Origin: Ectocarpus siliculosus
Lineage: Eukaryota > Sar > Phaeophyceae > Ectocarpales > Ectocarpaceae
DNA: 64,000 bases
Direction: 5' to 3'
NCBI GenBank assembly: GCA_000310025.1
Contig: FN649744.1
Span: 2,248,422-2,312,421 of the forward strand
Position 1 is the stretch's first letter. Every line of letters begins with the position of its first letter. Of the stretch, positions 50,001 to 61,700 are shown in pieces. The notes beneath the pieces were generated by a model that did not search any database, was not told the DNA's origin, and saw only the letters and a program-made list of their open reading frames with translations. The translations under genes and the position numbers were made by a program.

Positions 50001-51122
50001 CCAATACCGGACGATGCGGACGATACACCACCGACTGCTCCAGCGAGTTATCGGTTACCAACGCAAGAAGGGCACCTACCGGCAGATTTCCTACGCCCAG
50101 ACCCTGAAGAGGGTAGGGTGCCAGAGCATGGAAACCACTATCCGGCAACGGCGCCTGCTGTTCGCGGGAGCACTGGCAAGGCAGCCAGACGGACGACTCC
50201 CGAAACGGGTGATGCTTGGCGAACCGGTGGGGGGGGAGGGCCCGGGCAGGGGGAAACCGGAGCAAAACTGGCAGATGTGCCTGAAGGACGACCTGAAGAT
50301 GTTCGAAGCAGTGCACGGATCTACGGACGCCGAACCATGCTTCTTCGGAGTCCCGGAAACAACTTGGATGGAAGCAGCGAAGGTGGACCGGGGGGTGTTG
50401 TGGCATACGGGGGTACTGCAGGGAGCTAAGAGGTTCATGGCCTCCTGGCACAAGAAGGAAGAGGAGGATAGCCGACAACGAGCGCTCAAACGAAACAAGA
50501 AGCCCGACAACAACACGGACACGGCAACAACCACGGGGGTGGGAGGGGTACAGCAGGCGGAAGAGACGGCGAGGAAAGGCAGGAAACGCGAAGAGGCGGA
50601 CCGAGTGGCGCGAAACACCGTGCCGAACTCCTTGCTAGACTCATCCCCCCCCCCCCCCGGCACTGCACCATTGCACCAACCCCCCGCGAGCGATGACGTG
50701 CGTGGGCTGTCGCAAGTGGCCCGCTTTGTCTTGTGTTGTTTTGTGTCGTTCTGTTTGTTTGTTTGTTGTCTGTCGCTACGGCGTGTGTCTTTCTCTGTCT
50801 GTGTCTTTCTCCGTCTCTTTCCCTTCTCTCCATCTGCTCTCTTCCTTTTCTTTTTCCTCGTCTTTTTCTTTCTCCTTGTCCTTTTTCTGTCTTTTTCCAA
50901 TCTAGGGTTACCTCGCATAGCGTGTAGAGGCGAGGGGAGTGGCCTAGACTATCTGTCGTTGACTTTTATTGGCTTGCGGACCCTTCGGATCCATTTTATT
51001 TTCGTATACCTTTTTTGGGTAAGTTAGCCTGTGACCATGGGAATTGATCCAGTCAAGTGTTGGACTAGTACGGACAGAAGAAGGTACTGGGCAGAGAGAA
51101 CGGAACGGTTTTGGTTGTGAAG

Positions 51123-51159
<37 letters not shown>

Positions 51160-51707
51160 GGGGTATCAGGGGTGCTCAGGAGCGTATGGTGAGAGTTCCC
51201 GTGTCGTGCTGAGGATCGCGCTACTTCCCCCCGTACATTTGCTGGCCTCAGATCAGCGTATTGTCAAGGGTCAACCGCAGCAGCAACTGCACATGGCGTC
51301 GTCTAGAAGGGTCGTCTGGAACGGGAGAAACAAACACTCTCGCTCCCTCCCTGCTACGAGCCATTTTCACTATTTCGCCGCATTGCGCGGCTCGCATTGG
51401 ACCACTCTCTCCCTTCCTCTGCGACGCGGAATACACCAAGTGACATCGTTCACCGGGCTCATCTTTTTGTCCAGGAACTTACGAACCAGAAGATGGTTCC
51501 CGACCTGCGCTGTGTCTCTCTTCCTAACTCCCAAGGGACATGGTTGGTGGACTGGTGCCCGCAGCAAAAACGGCCGCCCGGCGGGACTGTCAACTTTCGT
51601 CTCGACATCTTTCGTACCAAACATACCTTGTACGGAGCAGAGATCCCGTAGACGATTCTGAAGAAGCGGAGGTGCTTCCGGTACTGCTTCGCCCGCGTGA
51701 CCCTCAT
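44055..51707 (-). CDS. UTP23: rRNA-processing protein UTP23 homolog (PIN-like, SSU processome)
   Basis: Minus-strand exons are 51707-51627, 48522-48442, 46888-46805, 46142-45957, 45552-45430, 44777-44689 and 44334-44055, giving 307 residues with every junction in phase. Exon 1 encodes MRVTRAKQYRKHLRFFR, the basic N-terminus typical of UTP23/FCF1. Exon 2 (VILDGNFIHGCISSK) is the first strand of the PIN-like fold. Exon 3 has SAREELKALGPEF. Exon 4 ends DNEGKYLVASQ and exon 5 continues DENLRVRLRRIPGCPLVFV, the conserved core. Exon 7 carries PNPLSAKK, the motif that separates UTP23 from FCF1, then a Ser/Gly/Lys tail. UTP23 acts in the nucleolus in early 18S rRNA processing and binds snR30/U17-type RNA; its PIN site is usually degenerate. 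Exon 4 has a Gly/Glu-rich insertion before DPAKEI. Intron 1 (3.1 kb) holds an antisense LINE; intron 2 holds a poly-G-bordered repeat, a degraded duplicate and an N gap. The exon 6 acceptor is 44777 or, 3 bp further, 44780. Confidence 0.85.
45899..45934. repeat. (AAC)n microsatellite
   Basis: About 12 CAA/AAC triplets in a UTP23 intron, just outside exon 4. A CAG-rich run also occurs at about 45322-45365. Confidence 0.8.
46963..47429. other. Base-call-degraded second copy of 47884-48350
   Basis: After a poly-G run this stretch follows 47884-48350 nearly position by position (for example acggttaaaccattta against gcggttagaccattga). Almost every difference stretches a base into a homopolymer. 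This is the pattern of a Sanger read that has lost phase. It runs directly into the N gap. The sequence should not be trusted for gene models. Confidence 0.8.
47430..47529. other. Assembly gap, 100 N
   Basis: Exactly 100 N, the usual placeholder for a gap of unknown size. It lies in UTP23 intron 2. Confidence 0.98.
47884..48350. repeat. Poly-G-bordered repeat, clean copy
   Basis: A run of about 19 G is followed by about 450 bp that reappear in degraded form at 46963-47429. The DNA to the left of the two poly-G runs differs, so this may be a dispersed element with a G/C-homopolymer end. Alternatively the two copies are one locus misjoined. Long open frames exist on both strands but none has a recognisable domain. 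Confidence 0.5.
49645..51160 (+). mobile_element. 5'-truncated LINE (non-LTR retrotransposon) 3' end
   Basis: An open frame from about 49660 to a stop at 51027 encodes the C-terminal part of a LINE reverse transcriptase. It shows TVSEKKTETLLMRAK, EYRYLGGLVNEHGS, LLYGSMTWAPRQ, HHRLLQRVIGYQ and RQRRLLFAGALARQP, the thumb and post-RT region common in endonuclease-RT LINEs. The polymerase active site and endonuclease are missing, so it cannot transpose itself. A non-coding tail ends in about 12 AAC triplets (51124-51159), a simple-repeat tail typical of some LINE clades. It lies antisense within intron 1 of UTP23. The frame is intact apart from the truncation, so insertion is probably fairly recent. 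The 5' boundary is approximate. Confidence 0.8.
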
Positions 51708-51923
51708 GGCGTGTGGTGTATGGACGTGTGGACGTGTGGACCAAAGAGCCAGTGATGCAGCAGTTCCACAGAGGTGGAACGGCGAGTGATGCGCAGATTG
51801 TAGTGAACATTGTTTGTGTACCCCCCCCAGTCCATTTCACGGAGTGCCCTCGGCAGGCACCGGCGCCGTGCCCGTGCTGTGCACTCGTTTCGAGAGGAGC
51901 AGAAAGAGCTAACAGCAGACAAC
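51708..51923. promoter_or_regulatory. Probable bidirectional promoter, UTP23 / TVP18-like
   Basis: 216 bp between divergent start codons at 51707 (-) and 51924 (+). It includes a short direct repeat of gacgtgtg near 51722-51740. No TATA box is evident. Both genes would need their leaders and core promoters within or across this stretch. Confidence 0.45.
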
Positions 51924-54900
51924 ATGCCGGAATTCCACTTCATGGTGAGGGGGTGCCTGCCTTGCACGAACGTGTTCTGGTTCGGTCGTTTGGTTTTCTC
52001 GTGGCGGCAAAAAGTTGCTGCCACGATATGAGAAAAGAAGCGCGTCCTTGCAGATACATGCTTGTGTAGCGCAGCAGCAGTCTCGAGTCCGTTCCACATG
52101 CCAGTGCTGCAGGCACAAGTGGCCTGGCACGCAAGCAGGTCTCATACAATTTAAATATTCCCGTGTGGTTGGCTTCTTCTCGTCGTAAATAGTGGGAAGA
52201 GCACGACCTCATTGCTCGCGCGCGCAATCGGCGAGAAGTGAGTCTCTCCGCCACTGCCCGTTGGGCGTAGAGCCAACCAGCGACCTGCGGGCAGAGACAG
52301 CTGTAGCGGAGAGGGAAAGCGATCGGTGTGGTTTTGGTGGTGTGTTGTTGAACCTCTCCTGTTGAAGGAAGGAGACAAGGCGACCCTCTCTCGTCGACAG
52401 CTCTCGTCGGGCCCCGCAGAACATTATTCAATGTTTCCTACTATTTTTTCTTTGGAAAGGATTCTAGGTTTTACGGAGCACTCGTTTACCACCTACCGTG
52501 ACCGCGTGATGATGTCCAACCGTTGTGCTGCGTTTCTCGTTGCGTTGTTGTGCGACACTCAATTTCCGCACGATAAAGTCTCGCGTTTTGGCTGCTTCAT
52601 GCCCACACGTTGCTGTTTACGCTGCTGGCCCATTCTAACATTCCGTTCCGATTGTTGGTGCTTTTTTGCGAACCCTCAAAGACCGCGATTTCCAACCCCT
52701 TTGCAGTATGCGCAGTACTGCTGTTGCACAAAAGCATTTTGGATGGATCTGCATTAGTTTTTGCAGCAATGTTTCTGTACCCGATCGGACGCAAGTCCTT
52801 CCCCGCGCGTGGCTGGTGCGCCCAGGAGCCTCACTCGTTTTCTTTTTTCTTGTTTTTTTTTTGTTCCCTTTTCCAGGAATCCGACTGGGGGATCCACGCC
52901 AAGCGAGGCGGGAGCATCTGCACCGCCACATCGCTGGCGTGCACGGTGGTCGGGTTCATCTTCTGGCGCTGGTTCGGGGCCGTCCTCTCTCTCGCGATCG
53001 GCCTTCTCTTGGCCACGTTTGAAGTGCCCTTCGTCTACAAATGTTTCGAGGTGATTTTTTTGTTGTTGTTTTTTCCTCCCGGAGTCACGCACTGTTTTTG
53101 TACGAGCATCCTCGAAAGCAGTTGTGTGCATCTCCCTCGTGGAAGCTGCTGTGGCTGGATGGCACACCACGATCAGAGGGGAGGCCGACAACAACACGGC
53201 GATCAAGCCACTGAGGCAGCGGCATCCTCTGTACCACGGAGACCCTGTATGTTGTACCCCCTGTGGGGGGCGGGCCTCTTGCACAGCTTCGACTCCAGTT
53301 TCGCTTGTACGCACTCCTAAACAAATTGGCTGCACAGTAAACGCTTGAAGATGGCACTGCTTCAGAGCCAGCGTGACGAAATTATCCGTTCACGATGTTC
53401 CCGGTGCATCCATAACGGATGTATCGGTGTGGATCCTGCAATAATCGCCCTACTGGGGGGGGAGGGGGGTCATAGTCGTGCATGCCATATTGTAGTCGTT
53501 ATATCATTGGCGTCGCATCCCTCCAAAGTCGGGATGGAGCACGCCGGGTTTTCACGGGACCACGCTAGGACATCACCAAGCGCGAAGCGACGTGAGGTAC
53601 TCGGGGAGTCGCATGGGGGCGGTAATTCGCCTAGTGAACGGGAGCAAGGGGAATGTGGGAGCTATGCTTGACAGAGTACAGCGGCACCAAGCCTTGAGCA
53701 CCGGTCTGACATGTCAAGTCTGAGGGCCCTTGAGTGACTCCAGTAACACGAGGCCGAAGCGTCGTCTACGCGTTTTGGGCCCAATCGCACAAGGCACTGC
53801 AAAGTCTTGCTGACAGGAACGAGCCATGGGCGCTGGATCAGCGCAAGTAGCCGTATCTCGTCGCAGACCAGAGTGCAACATGCGGCAGCATCCGCTTTCT
53901 TGCCGAACGTGATGACTCCTTCTCTTGCCTTCCTCCCCACCTTTCTCTCTCTAGCGCCATGCTTTTCGGTACCCCAAGGCGTGTCCTACCTGTTCCTCTT
54001 TGTTTACACTCCTGCTGCACGCCGCCCTCGTTCCCGTCACCCCGTTTTGGACCCAAAGCGTCCGGCCCCACAGCCGTGCCGACGCTGGCGACTATCTTAA
54101 ACGAGACCGGAATGCTTAACTTGACTGGCCCTCTTTGTTTGCGCTCCTGCTGTACGCCGCCCTCCCCGTGCCCTACATCCAAAACGTGTGTCCCACAGCC
54201 GTGCCGACGTCTGGAGACGATCTTAAACGACACCCTGAAGTTCAGTATTCCGGCCGTTCGCGCGGTCCTGTACTTGTGCCTCGCCATCGTCGCCTTCACA
54301 TCAAATTTGCTGAACGTGAGTCCTCAACACACACGTATGTTTATGTTGTCGTAAGGTTTTGTCTCTTTCTTGTACCTGGTGTGTGTAGAGTTTTCCTGTT
54401 GCCGCGTTTTTAACAGCGAACTCCGGGAGAGATAGGGCGGGGGGGGGGGGGGCGGGGGCATCTTTGAGCCGCATCGTTTTCTTCTTCGTTGTTTTCCCTC
54501 AACCCGCGTCCGCCTGAATGTCAAAAACATGGCGCAAAGTCTTCGGTAGTTTTGTTTTTTGGGGTGCGTGTCGACTCTAGACAAAGGTAGGAAAATATTC
54601 ATGCAAACCGTTTTCACTTGTTTTTTCTCCGATGCCAGAGTCACACCCGGGGGAAGAAGGTTTCACGGAACCCCCTTGCCCCCCTCTGCCCTGACGTTGC
54701 CTTGATCGCTTCGTGATGGCCCTTTCCGCTCCTTTTTGTTGGGCTGTCTCTTTTCGTGCCGGGCGCCTTTGGGCCGCGGGTCCGTCTTTCTCTTGACGGT
54801 TTTTCCTTCCCAGATTGTACTTGGGGTCCTGCTACTTCTCACGGCGATACTCTACGCGTTTGCTCAGGTGACCACTTTGATCTCTTGCGCATGTGCCTCT

Positions 54901-55386
54901 ACGTCCACACCTGCTGTCCTGGTTGTCGCTTCGTCGGAACGGCCAACGGTAGCTAGGGTCTGGTGGTAGGGCGGCGGGTTTCGTGAGAGGCGATTGCGTA
55001 CCGTTGAGACTTGTGCGTGCTCGGTTGGGGTGGAGATTGCTCAGGTGCGTTTTTTCTTCTCTTCGTTTCTATCTCTCTCTCGATCTCTACCCCTCTCTCG
55101 ATCTCTACCCCTCTCTCTGTGTGTTACTCATCCCGTCTTTCTCTCTTTTGGGTGTGTCTCTCTCAATCCACTTGCGCAAACAAACCCGCCAGGCTTGTGT
55201 GTTGTGTACCGCACTTGCCCCCCAAACCTAGAGCCCCCCCCCCGCGTGCCGTTTCCCAACGCCCTGCCGTGCCTCGCTCGTGCACTGAAAAAAAAGATCG
55301 TGGGGTCGGCAATCACGGACACAACCACGGTGCCCTCAGACGCGGCGCCAGCCGACGGTCAGACTCCTTTCGGAACCTTCACATGA
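51924..55386 (+). CDS. TVP18/FLOWER-family (CG6151-P type) multipass membrane protein
   Basis: The exon model is 51924-51944, 52877-53050, 54199-54315, 54814-54867 and 55234-55386, giving 172 residues with all junctions in phase 0. The short first exon encodes MPEFHFM. Exon 2 holds two hydrophobic segments (about 22-38 and 41-60), ending LLLATFEVPFVYKCFE, the family's characteristic (I/F)E(V/A)PF motif. Exon 3 has PCRRLETILNDTLKF followed by a third segment (RAVLYLCLAIVAFTS). Exon 4 is a fourth (IVLGVLLLLTAILYAFAQ). The C-terminus is polar. Yeast Tvp18 is a Golgi/late-endosome vesicle protein and animal FLOWER a synaptic-vesicle and cell-competition protein; I cannot say which is closer. Localisation to Golgi or endosomal membrane is inferred. 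The exon 5 acceptor (cctagag) is the least certain. A decayed duplicate of the exon 3 start lies just upstream of exon 3. Confidence 0.82.
53992..54125 (+). pseudogene. Decayed tandem duplicate of TVP18-like exon 3 and its acceptor
   Basis: This segment and 54126-54255 share the pyrimidine tract, the acceptor (ccccacag or tcccacag), the start ccgtgccgacg and cttaaacga. In the upstream copy the reading frame after the acceptor reaches TAA within nine codons, so it is a dead exon copy now spliced out as intron. Confidence 0.65.
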
Positions 55387-57244
55387 GAGGAGATGATGGA
55401 TGATGGATGATGGATGGGCATTCCCAAGCCCGAACGGTTGTGTGGAGAGATTCAACCCCCGGGATTTACCTCCTTTGACGTTTTTTAAGGCAGGGGGGTT
55501 GTACACGTCATGCCGGAATTTTCCTCGTCTGTTTCAATGTATCGATTCACGGGTGCTTTTAAGGGTGCGCTCGTGCGGCGGGTGTTAAGCTGGGATGTGA
55601 TTGTAGGTCCGGAGCCTTCTTCTTGAAGGAGGGAATCGTCTTGATCTTGAGAGACGGGATGCGGTCGCGGGCACCGCGGAATAAAGTAAAGCGTTGCTTG
55701 TGCTTGGCTTAGCCCTCCCCCGATCAGGGGTTGTGCTGGGCGCTTTTCGCCCGCCCACCCCTCCCTGAGAGGACAATGGGGGAGGGGCAGCATGATATAA
55801 GGCTTGAAAAAAGGAGGCTTGGTAGATTAGGTTCCACCCTTCGGGTCCCAAGCGCTCCCTGTGCTGTCGGGGTATCCTGGTTGAGGTGCGGTGCTTCCGC
55901 AAGGTTGCTTGGATCTAGAGATCGTGTGTCCATAGCCCCCTCTCGGTGCTTTCTCCGGTAATAACATACTTAAAGTGCTTTTTCTGTTGGGTTGCACTCA
56001 CTGCTGCTGCTGCAGCTTCCACAGAATGTCGAGAGATCATGGCAGGTAAACCTGTATCGATGCATCTCCCAAGTCCGCACATCGCTATGTATCTTGCACG
56101 TCCGTCCTCTGATAGCACTCATTTATAGGGAATTCGGATGGGATGCTATCATCATCGCCCTTTCGACGGGCCACACGCCACTTGGAAGTGTTGAAAAGGG
56201 CGCGCGTAATGGCCATGTAGATTCACAGGTGGGGACGACTTCAATACCGCGCATCGTGTAGTCAGTGCTTGAGGATTCGGGCAACACGTGGGAAAACCTC
56301 GGGTGTTGTATGGCTTCAAAAACAAACGTGTGCAAGAAGTACCTTCGTGAAAACACGCGGTTTTCGACAACGGGAGCGCGGACCAGAACAACGGCGCACC
56401 ATGCACACGTTCACCAGCATGCACCCGATTCGACAACGGGAGAAAACAACACAGACGTTTTCCCGTTCCGTGTGTGTGTTCAATTTGAAGGTCGACATTG
56501 CAGGTTAGGCAAGAAGTCGCAGTATCCAACATTATCATTAGTTCATGCAAACAAAGGGGCATTGTACATAGTAAGGCCGCAGTCGTTGACATCGATCTCC
56601 CATTCGACACCCGTTTCCATGATGCCCCCCCCTCTGCGGGATTCTACGCATGGCAGGATGGCGGTCCCGGCCGCCCATCGCCGCAACACGGACGGAAGGC
56701 AAAACAAAACACGTTCCAATAAAACGAAACCACAATAGTACCACTTTATTCCAGGCCCTTGCAACACCACTGGCTGGCATCATGGTCACTACTTTCAGGG
56801 CCGTATCATGGCGGACACCGGGCAACGACAGATCCAGCCAAAGAAATGAACACTTGGTGCGAAACGCCCTTGCCACCCCCTGCGGTCGTGTGCCTCTCAC
56901 GTATGGCTGTTCGATGGTCTCTCGGCCACCTCCTCGGTCTCAGCGCTTTTTTTTCTTCGTCAAGGGGCGAGTTAACACGTCCACAAGCTTTGTGAGACTT
57001 TACCCAAGCTCCTGTGGCAAAAAAGCGGCACGGCTTGGGTAAAGCTCCCGGCGACTATTTAGTCATTCTTCATAAGGGACGAGAAAACGTCCACAAGCAT
57101 GTCGCCTCGCAATCATCAGCTCGTTCTTCCAGGTGATAACCCAGTCCGTGCCGATGACAGCCTCCGCATCCAACGCCCGCGACAGGCTAAAGATAAGCGG
57201 ACACACACCTACACCTACAGTACGTATGGTACGTATGCATTCCG

Positions 57245-57428
57245 CGAAACCCGGCTCAGATTCCATTCCGGCAAAAATAAGCGCCTCTAGTACAAGTAGA
57301 AACCCTCAACGTTGACCGGCAAAACGCATGCCACGTACTTCTCACAAAACCCGACTCAGTTCCACTCCCCAGGCAAAAAAATGTAAAGATAAACGCCTCT
57401 TGTACAAGTGACAAAACCTCAACGTGGC
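57245..57428. repeat. Tandem duplication, period about 100 bp
   Basis: 57245-57315 and 57345-57428 share the ordered blocks aaacccg.ctcag, ttcca, gcaaaaa, cgcctct and tacaagt, ending cctcaacgt. The two copies have diverged. Confidence 0.6.
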
Positions 57429-58109
57429 GACATGAATTTCGTCTGAAAAAGCCTTGGAAGCTGGTGAGGATTTGGCCGCAAGGGAGCTTAGGGCCTTGGT
57501 GTGGGAAAAAAAAAAAAAATGCAAAGAATACTCCGAGTGCTAGCACAATGCGGAGCCTCACGCGTCTGGTCGCTGCCTCCTGTGGCCGAAGAAAAATAAT
57601 TTACACCTAGAAACACGCAGGCCCATACTCGGGAACGGCGCATGCCGAACCCGAACTCTACAGGGGCAACCGCAGTGGATTCCCAAGGTAAGCATGTCGG
57701 TTGCAGCAGGTAGGAACCAAAAGCAAATGGGGTTGTGATGACGCTAATCCCTACTATTATCTGGTTGTTATTTACATCTCGATGCCGTTCACGCAGGCCC
57801 CTCCCAAAACAACACAAGGCCGTTCAAGCCACCAAAACCCCCTCCTAAGCGCGCATGCGAAATTCGTGAGGATGATGCTGCTGTGAAGCGCAAGGCATAC
57901 GCAATCAATCCATGAATATCAGCCCAGAACCGCAGGCCATCTAGACAGCACAAGTGGTACAAATATATGTAAAAGTTACATCTTCTCTCGGTGTCGAGGG
58001 CGGCAGACGACGGGTGTGGGAAGGGTTGCCGGTGCCGTTGGGTTACGCCGCCGCCTGTTGCGCAACGACGATGACCACACGCGGGTAAACAGCAGGATGG
58101 ACGGACGGA

Positions 58110-58212
58110 TAGTTAACTCTCTGGTCCAAAGCGTTGCGCATAAAATTCTACAGATAAAGCCTCGACGGGAGCCTATTTAGTTAACTCTCTGGTCCAAACC
58201 GTTGCGCGTAAA
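58110..58212. repeat. Tandem duplication, period 68 bp
   Basis: A 35-bp unit starting tagttaactctctggtccaa occurs at 58110-58144 and 58178-58212 with two differences. Confidence 0.8.
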
Positions 58213-58714
58213 GCTCGGCCTTGACGCAAGTTGAAAACAGATGGCGCATGTGACGTGGTGGGGCAGGAGCGAATACGAACGAGGGCGGTAGTTGCCATGT
58301 GAACGGCATGCCTCGCTCACCATACAGCAAGCACTACCAAGCAGGCGCTGAATGTGCGCCGGGTCTCCCTTTTCGGCCAGGCGCCCGCTGGATGTACACC
58401 GGGGTGCGATCGTTGGCCCGCATCACTCTTGTCTAGAGACGGGGCCCTCGCCCCGACACACGACACAGCAGGGAGAAAGCAAAAAAAAAAAGGAGCCAAG
58501 CCCAACTACGCAGCACCTCGTTCGTCGCCCCCTTCGACCACCCCGCTACAAATGTCTCAAATATTAACATACGGCGCGGCGTTCGTACGCGTCGAGGGTC
58601 AAGGGCAGCGCAAGAGCACCACCTCTGCACAAAGGTACAACGGCGGTTCGCGTTCAATCATTCCCATGTAATGTACTCCATAGGTTTGTTCTGATACGCA
58701 CTTTGTTCATGAGG

Positions 58715-61700
58715 TCAGTCCTCGACGCGCTCACGCTGGAGAGGGTCATACACCATACGCTTGTTCCTACCGAACGTTAACGAGCGGTCACACCCAGCAG
58801 TCTCTCGCAGCGCTCTTACGTTGGAAACGGGGCTCTCGCCGCCCCTGGTGGCGATGAAGCTCAGGAGGTCGACCCGGGTCACGACGCCGGTGATGACGGT
58901 GACGGTGCTGTACGTCCCGCCGGTGTACGACCGCTGCTCCGTGCACACGAGTGCGAAGTGGTCGCGGTCGAACCAATGGGCCAGCTCCTCCAAGGGCGTT
59001 TGCAGCCCCACCTGCCGTCGTCGGGGGTTAGCGAAGCAAGCCGACCCGCCGAGCGAACGCAGGAACTCAGACTTGGGAGCAGGTCGTGATGTGTCACAAA
59101 GAGAGAAATCTCCGCCAGCAATATGGAACACCATACCACAAAACGACAGGGGCGTGGGGTGTGTGGTTACGGTCAATTCTGAACGTGGATTCCGAATGCC
59201 GCGCTAAACGTCGCTGTCCGAACGTTGTTTTCTCAAACCCGCCCCCATCATTGTTTATTGCGACAGATTCGAGGCATGTGTGCCTTCGTCAGTGTTTCCA
59301 CAAGAGTGTCAGAGGTATGTCAGCAGGTAGGGTAGGGTTACGACGAGCTTGTCAATTCCATACACGATAAGGTGATGCACATTCACAGGTCGTACGAGAC
59401 CGAGATGGTCTTAATCTTGTTCATTCACATACTGTCGCCAGCCGTTTCGAACACTCCGCTTGAGATGAGCATCCTGAACATGAATTAGCCCGGTAGACAT
59501 GTTGGACACGGCTGAGGTACGACAGACACGGTGGACTGCATGCTTGCCTCTTCCCAACAGCCCTTGCATTGGGCGTGTGCGTGCCCTAACACGTGCCTTA
59601 CGTGACTACACAACGCTGCTCCCGGCAGGCTGGGGTGCGAGAGGGACCCTTTCGCTCGCCTTCTTGAACTGCTTGTACATGACGCTCTCGACGACATCCT
59701 CCGGCTGCACCCTCCCGTTCAGGAGGCAAGCCATCAGGTTGCCCTCCGTCACGACGCCCATGATCTTGTTGTCCTCGGACACAACCGGCACCATGTCGTA
59801 CCCCTGCTTCTTGAGGATGTCGATCGCCTCCTGAGTCAACACAATTCAGACGGGGGGTCGGGAGGACACAAAAAAAAACGGCGGCGCGTCAAAAAATAGT
59901 GCTACGTGTGGTGGGAGTAAAAGGTGCGGTAGTGCCGGCAGCCGCGCGCGTGGCGTGTGTGCAGAGGAGTGATTTCAAGACATGCACGGGAAAAGGGGGC
60001 TACGGTGCATGCCCTAAAAGGAAGCCACGGCGTGCTTCTTGGTGTCCAGACCAAAGTAAGAAAATTCTTCTGGAAGACGGAAACAACGTCAGAAAGGATG
60101 GCGAGCACGCCGAAGCTTTCCGATCGGTTTGCTCCACCCACGCCGTGGCAGCTAGAGTGAAGCGTGACGTTTGGCTCCGTTCCACAAGGAGAGGGGGTGC
60201 GCTCTTCAAAACAAAAAACGAGGACGAAAAGAGGACTTCACCCGCTGCAACAATAGCACAAGCACGCCTCCCCCCGTAGAACATCCTTCCACACTACCCG
60301 GATGCCCGGCGCAAGAAACTGGAGGAAGGCTTCCAACATATAAGTACCTGGATGGTTACGCATGGCGAGACGGTCAGTGGCGTCTGCAGCTCCAGCTCCG
60401 ACACCCTCTTGCTAGCCCACCACGACCTCGCCATGCGCTCGCTCCACTAATCCCACGAGGCGGTGGCGGCGGCGGCGGCGACGACAGGGACGCAGGACGC
60501 AAAACAGACGGACCAACAAGAAAAGCGGAAAACGGGGAAGGTGGGTGGGGTGGGTGGGTGGGTGGGGGTGAAAAAAAAAAAGAAGAGTTAGTCACGGCGG
60601 CGTGCCGCGCACAAGGGAGCGGTCTCCAGAACAAGCGACGAAAGCAGTCTCCAGAGCCAAAGCAGCCACAAGAACAATCCAATATCCACTTGCGTGCTCG
60701 GCTTGCGGTCTCCCACGTTTCGCTCTCACGTTCATCCACGGCGGCTCATGCGCAACGCGTCTGCCCTGCGCGTACAGCACCGTGGCATGGGGTTGTCCCC
60801 CCGGGGGGAAACACAGAATTGCTTGTCGACGTCTTCTTGTTCCGGCGGCCGGTTGCGTTGGAATTGCAGTCAACACAAAAGACACCCAAGATACACGCAC
60901 ACAAAACACACACACTACATAGCACAAAGACCTATTCGTGCGTTTTTTTGTTCCGCCGCATGTACGCAAGACCCACCCCTCTCCTGACCGGCCAGTCCGC
61001 AACACGCTTACAGTGGCAGTGGCCAATGCCATCAAACCACACAACACACAGGCACACCCAAACGCAGCGCAAAAAAAAAAACACAGGCTACAAAGAATAT
61101 CAATTGACGCGCCTCACCTGGGAGCACGTCGCGGCGAAGCCCTGTTCGTACATCCACTCGTCACTCAGGTACTTGGTCATGTAGTTCCGGACGCTGTCCG
61201 CAAGGATGACGACGCAACGCTTGCCCGGCCCGAGCCGCTGCCGCTTCGCCTCCTCCACCGCGGCGTAGACGGCCGCGCCCGACGATCCCCCGCACAGCAG
61301 CCCCTCCTCTCGGATAAGGCGGCGCGACATCATGAACGACTCCTGTGTTTCATTCATTCGCACGACGGACGCCAGATTGGTTATACAAACGACCCATGAG
61401 TCATTCACACGGACCGTGGGTTTTGGATAAACTTACGATCTATCTCCTGTGTCTCATTTACACAGACGTTGCTATGGCTACACTAACCGACACATATGTT
61501 TCAATCAAGCGGACGTTGGTTTAGATATACTTACGCCTCCTGTGCTTCATTCACACGGGCAGGCGTTCGGTATACGCCTCCTGTGTCCACACGAACATTC
61601 CTCTTGATGTTTCATTCGCACGGAAAATTGGTTTGGTTTCCTCCGTTGAATACAACTGCCGTGATCGTTTCACACGGACATCGCTTTGGTTTAATGAACG

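Larger units (their letters stand above)
55387..58714. other. Gene-free convergent interval with small tandem repeats
   Basis: Lies between the stop codons of the TVP18-like gene (+) and CBS (-). It holds an (ATGATGG)-like run at about 55393-55420, a short hairpin near 56993-57047 and two tandem duplications (separate entries). No exon chain is supported. Confidence 0.4.

Noticed and set aside
49801-50918. Minus-strand open frames opposite the LINE
   Set aside because: Shadows of the LINE reverse-transcriptase frame, which has recognisable motifs.
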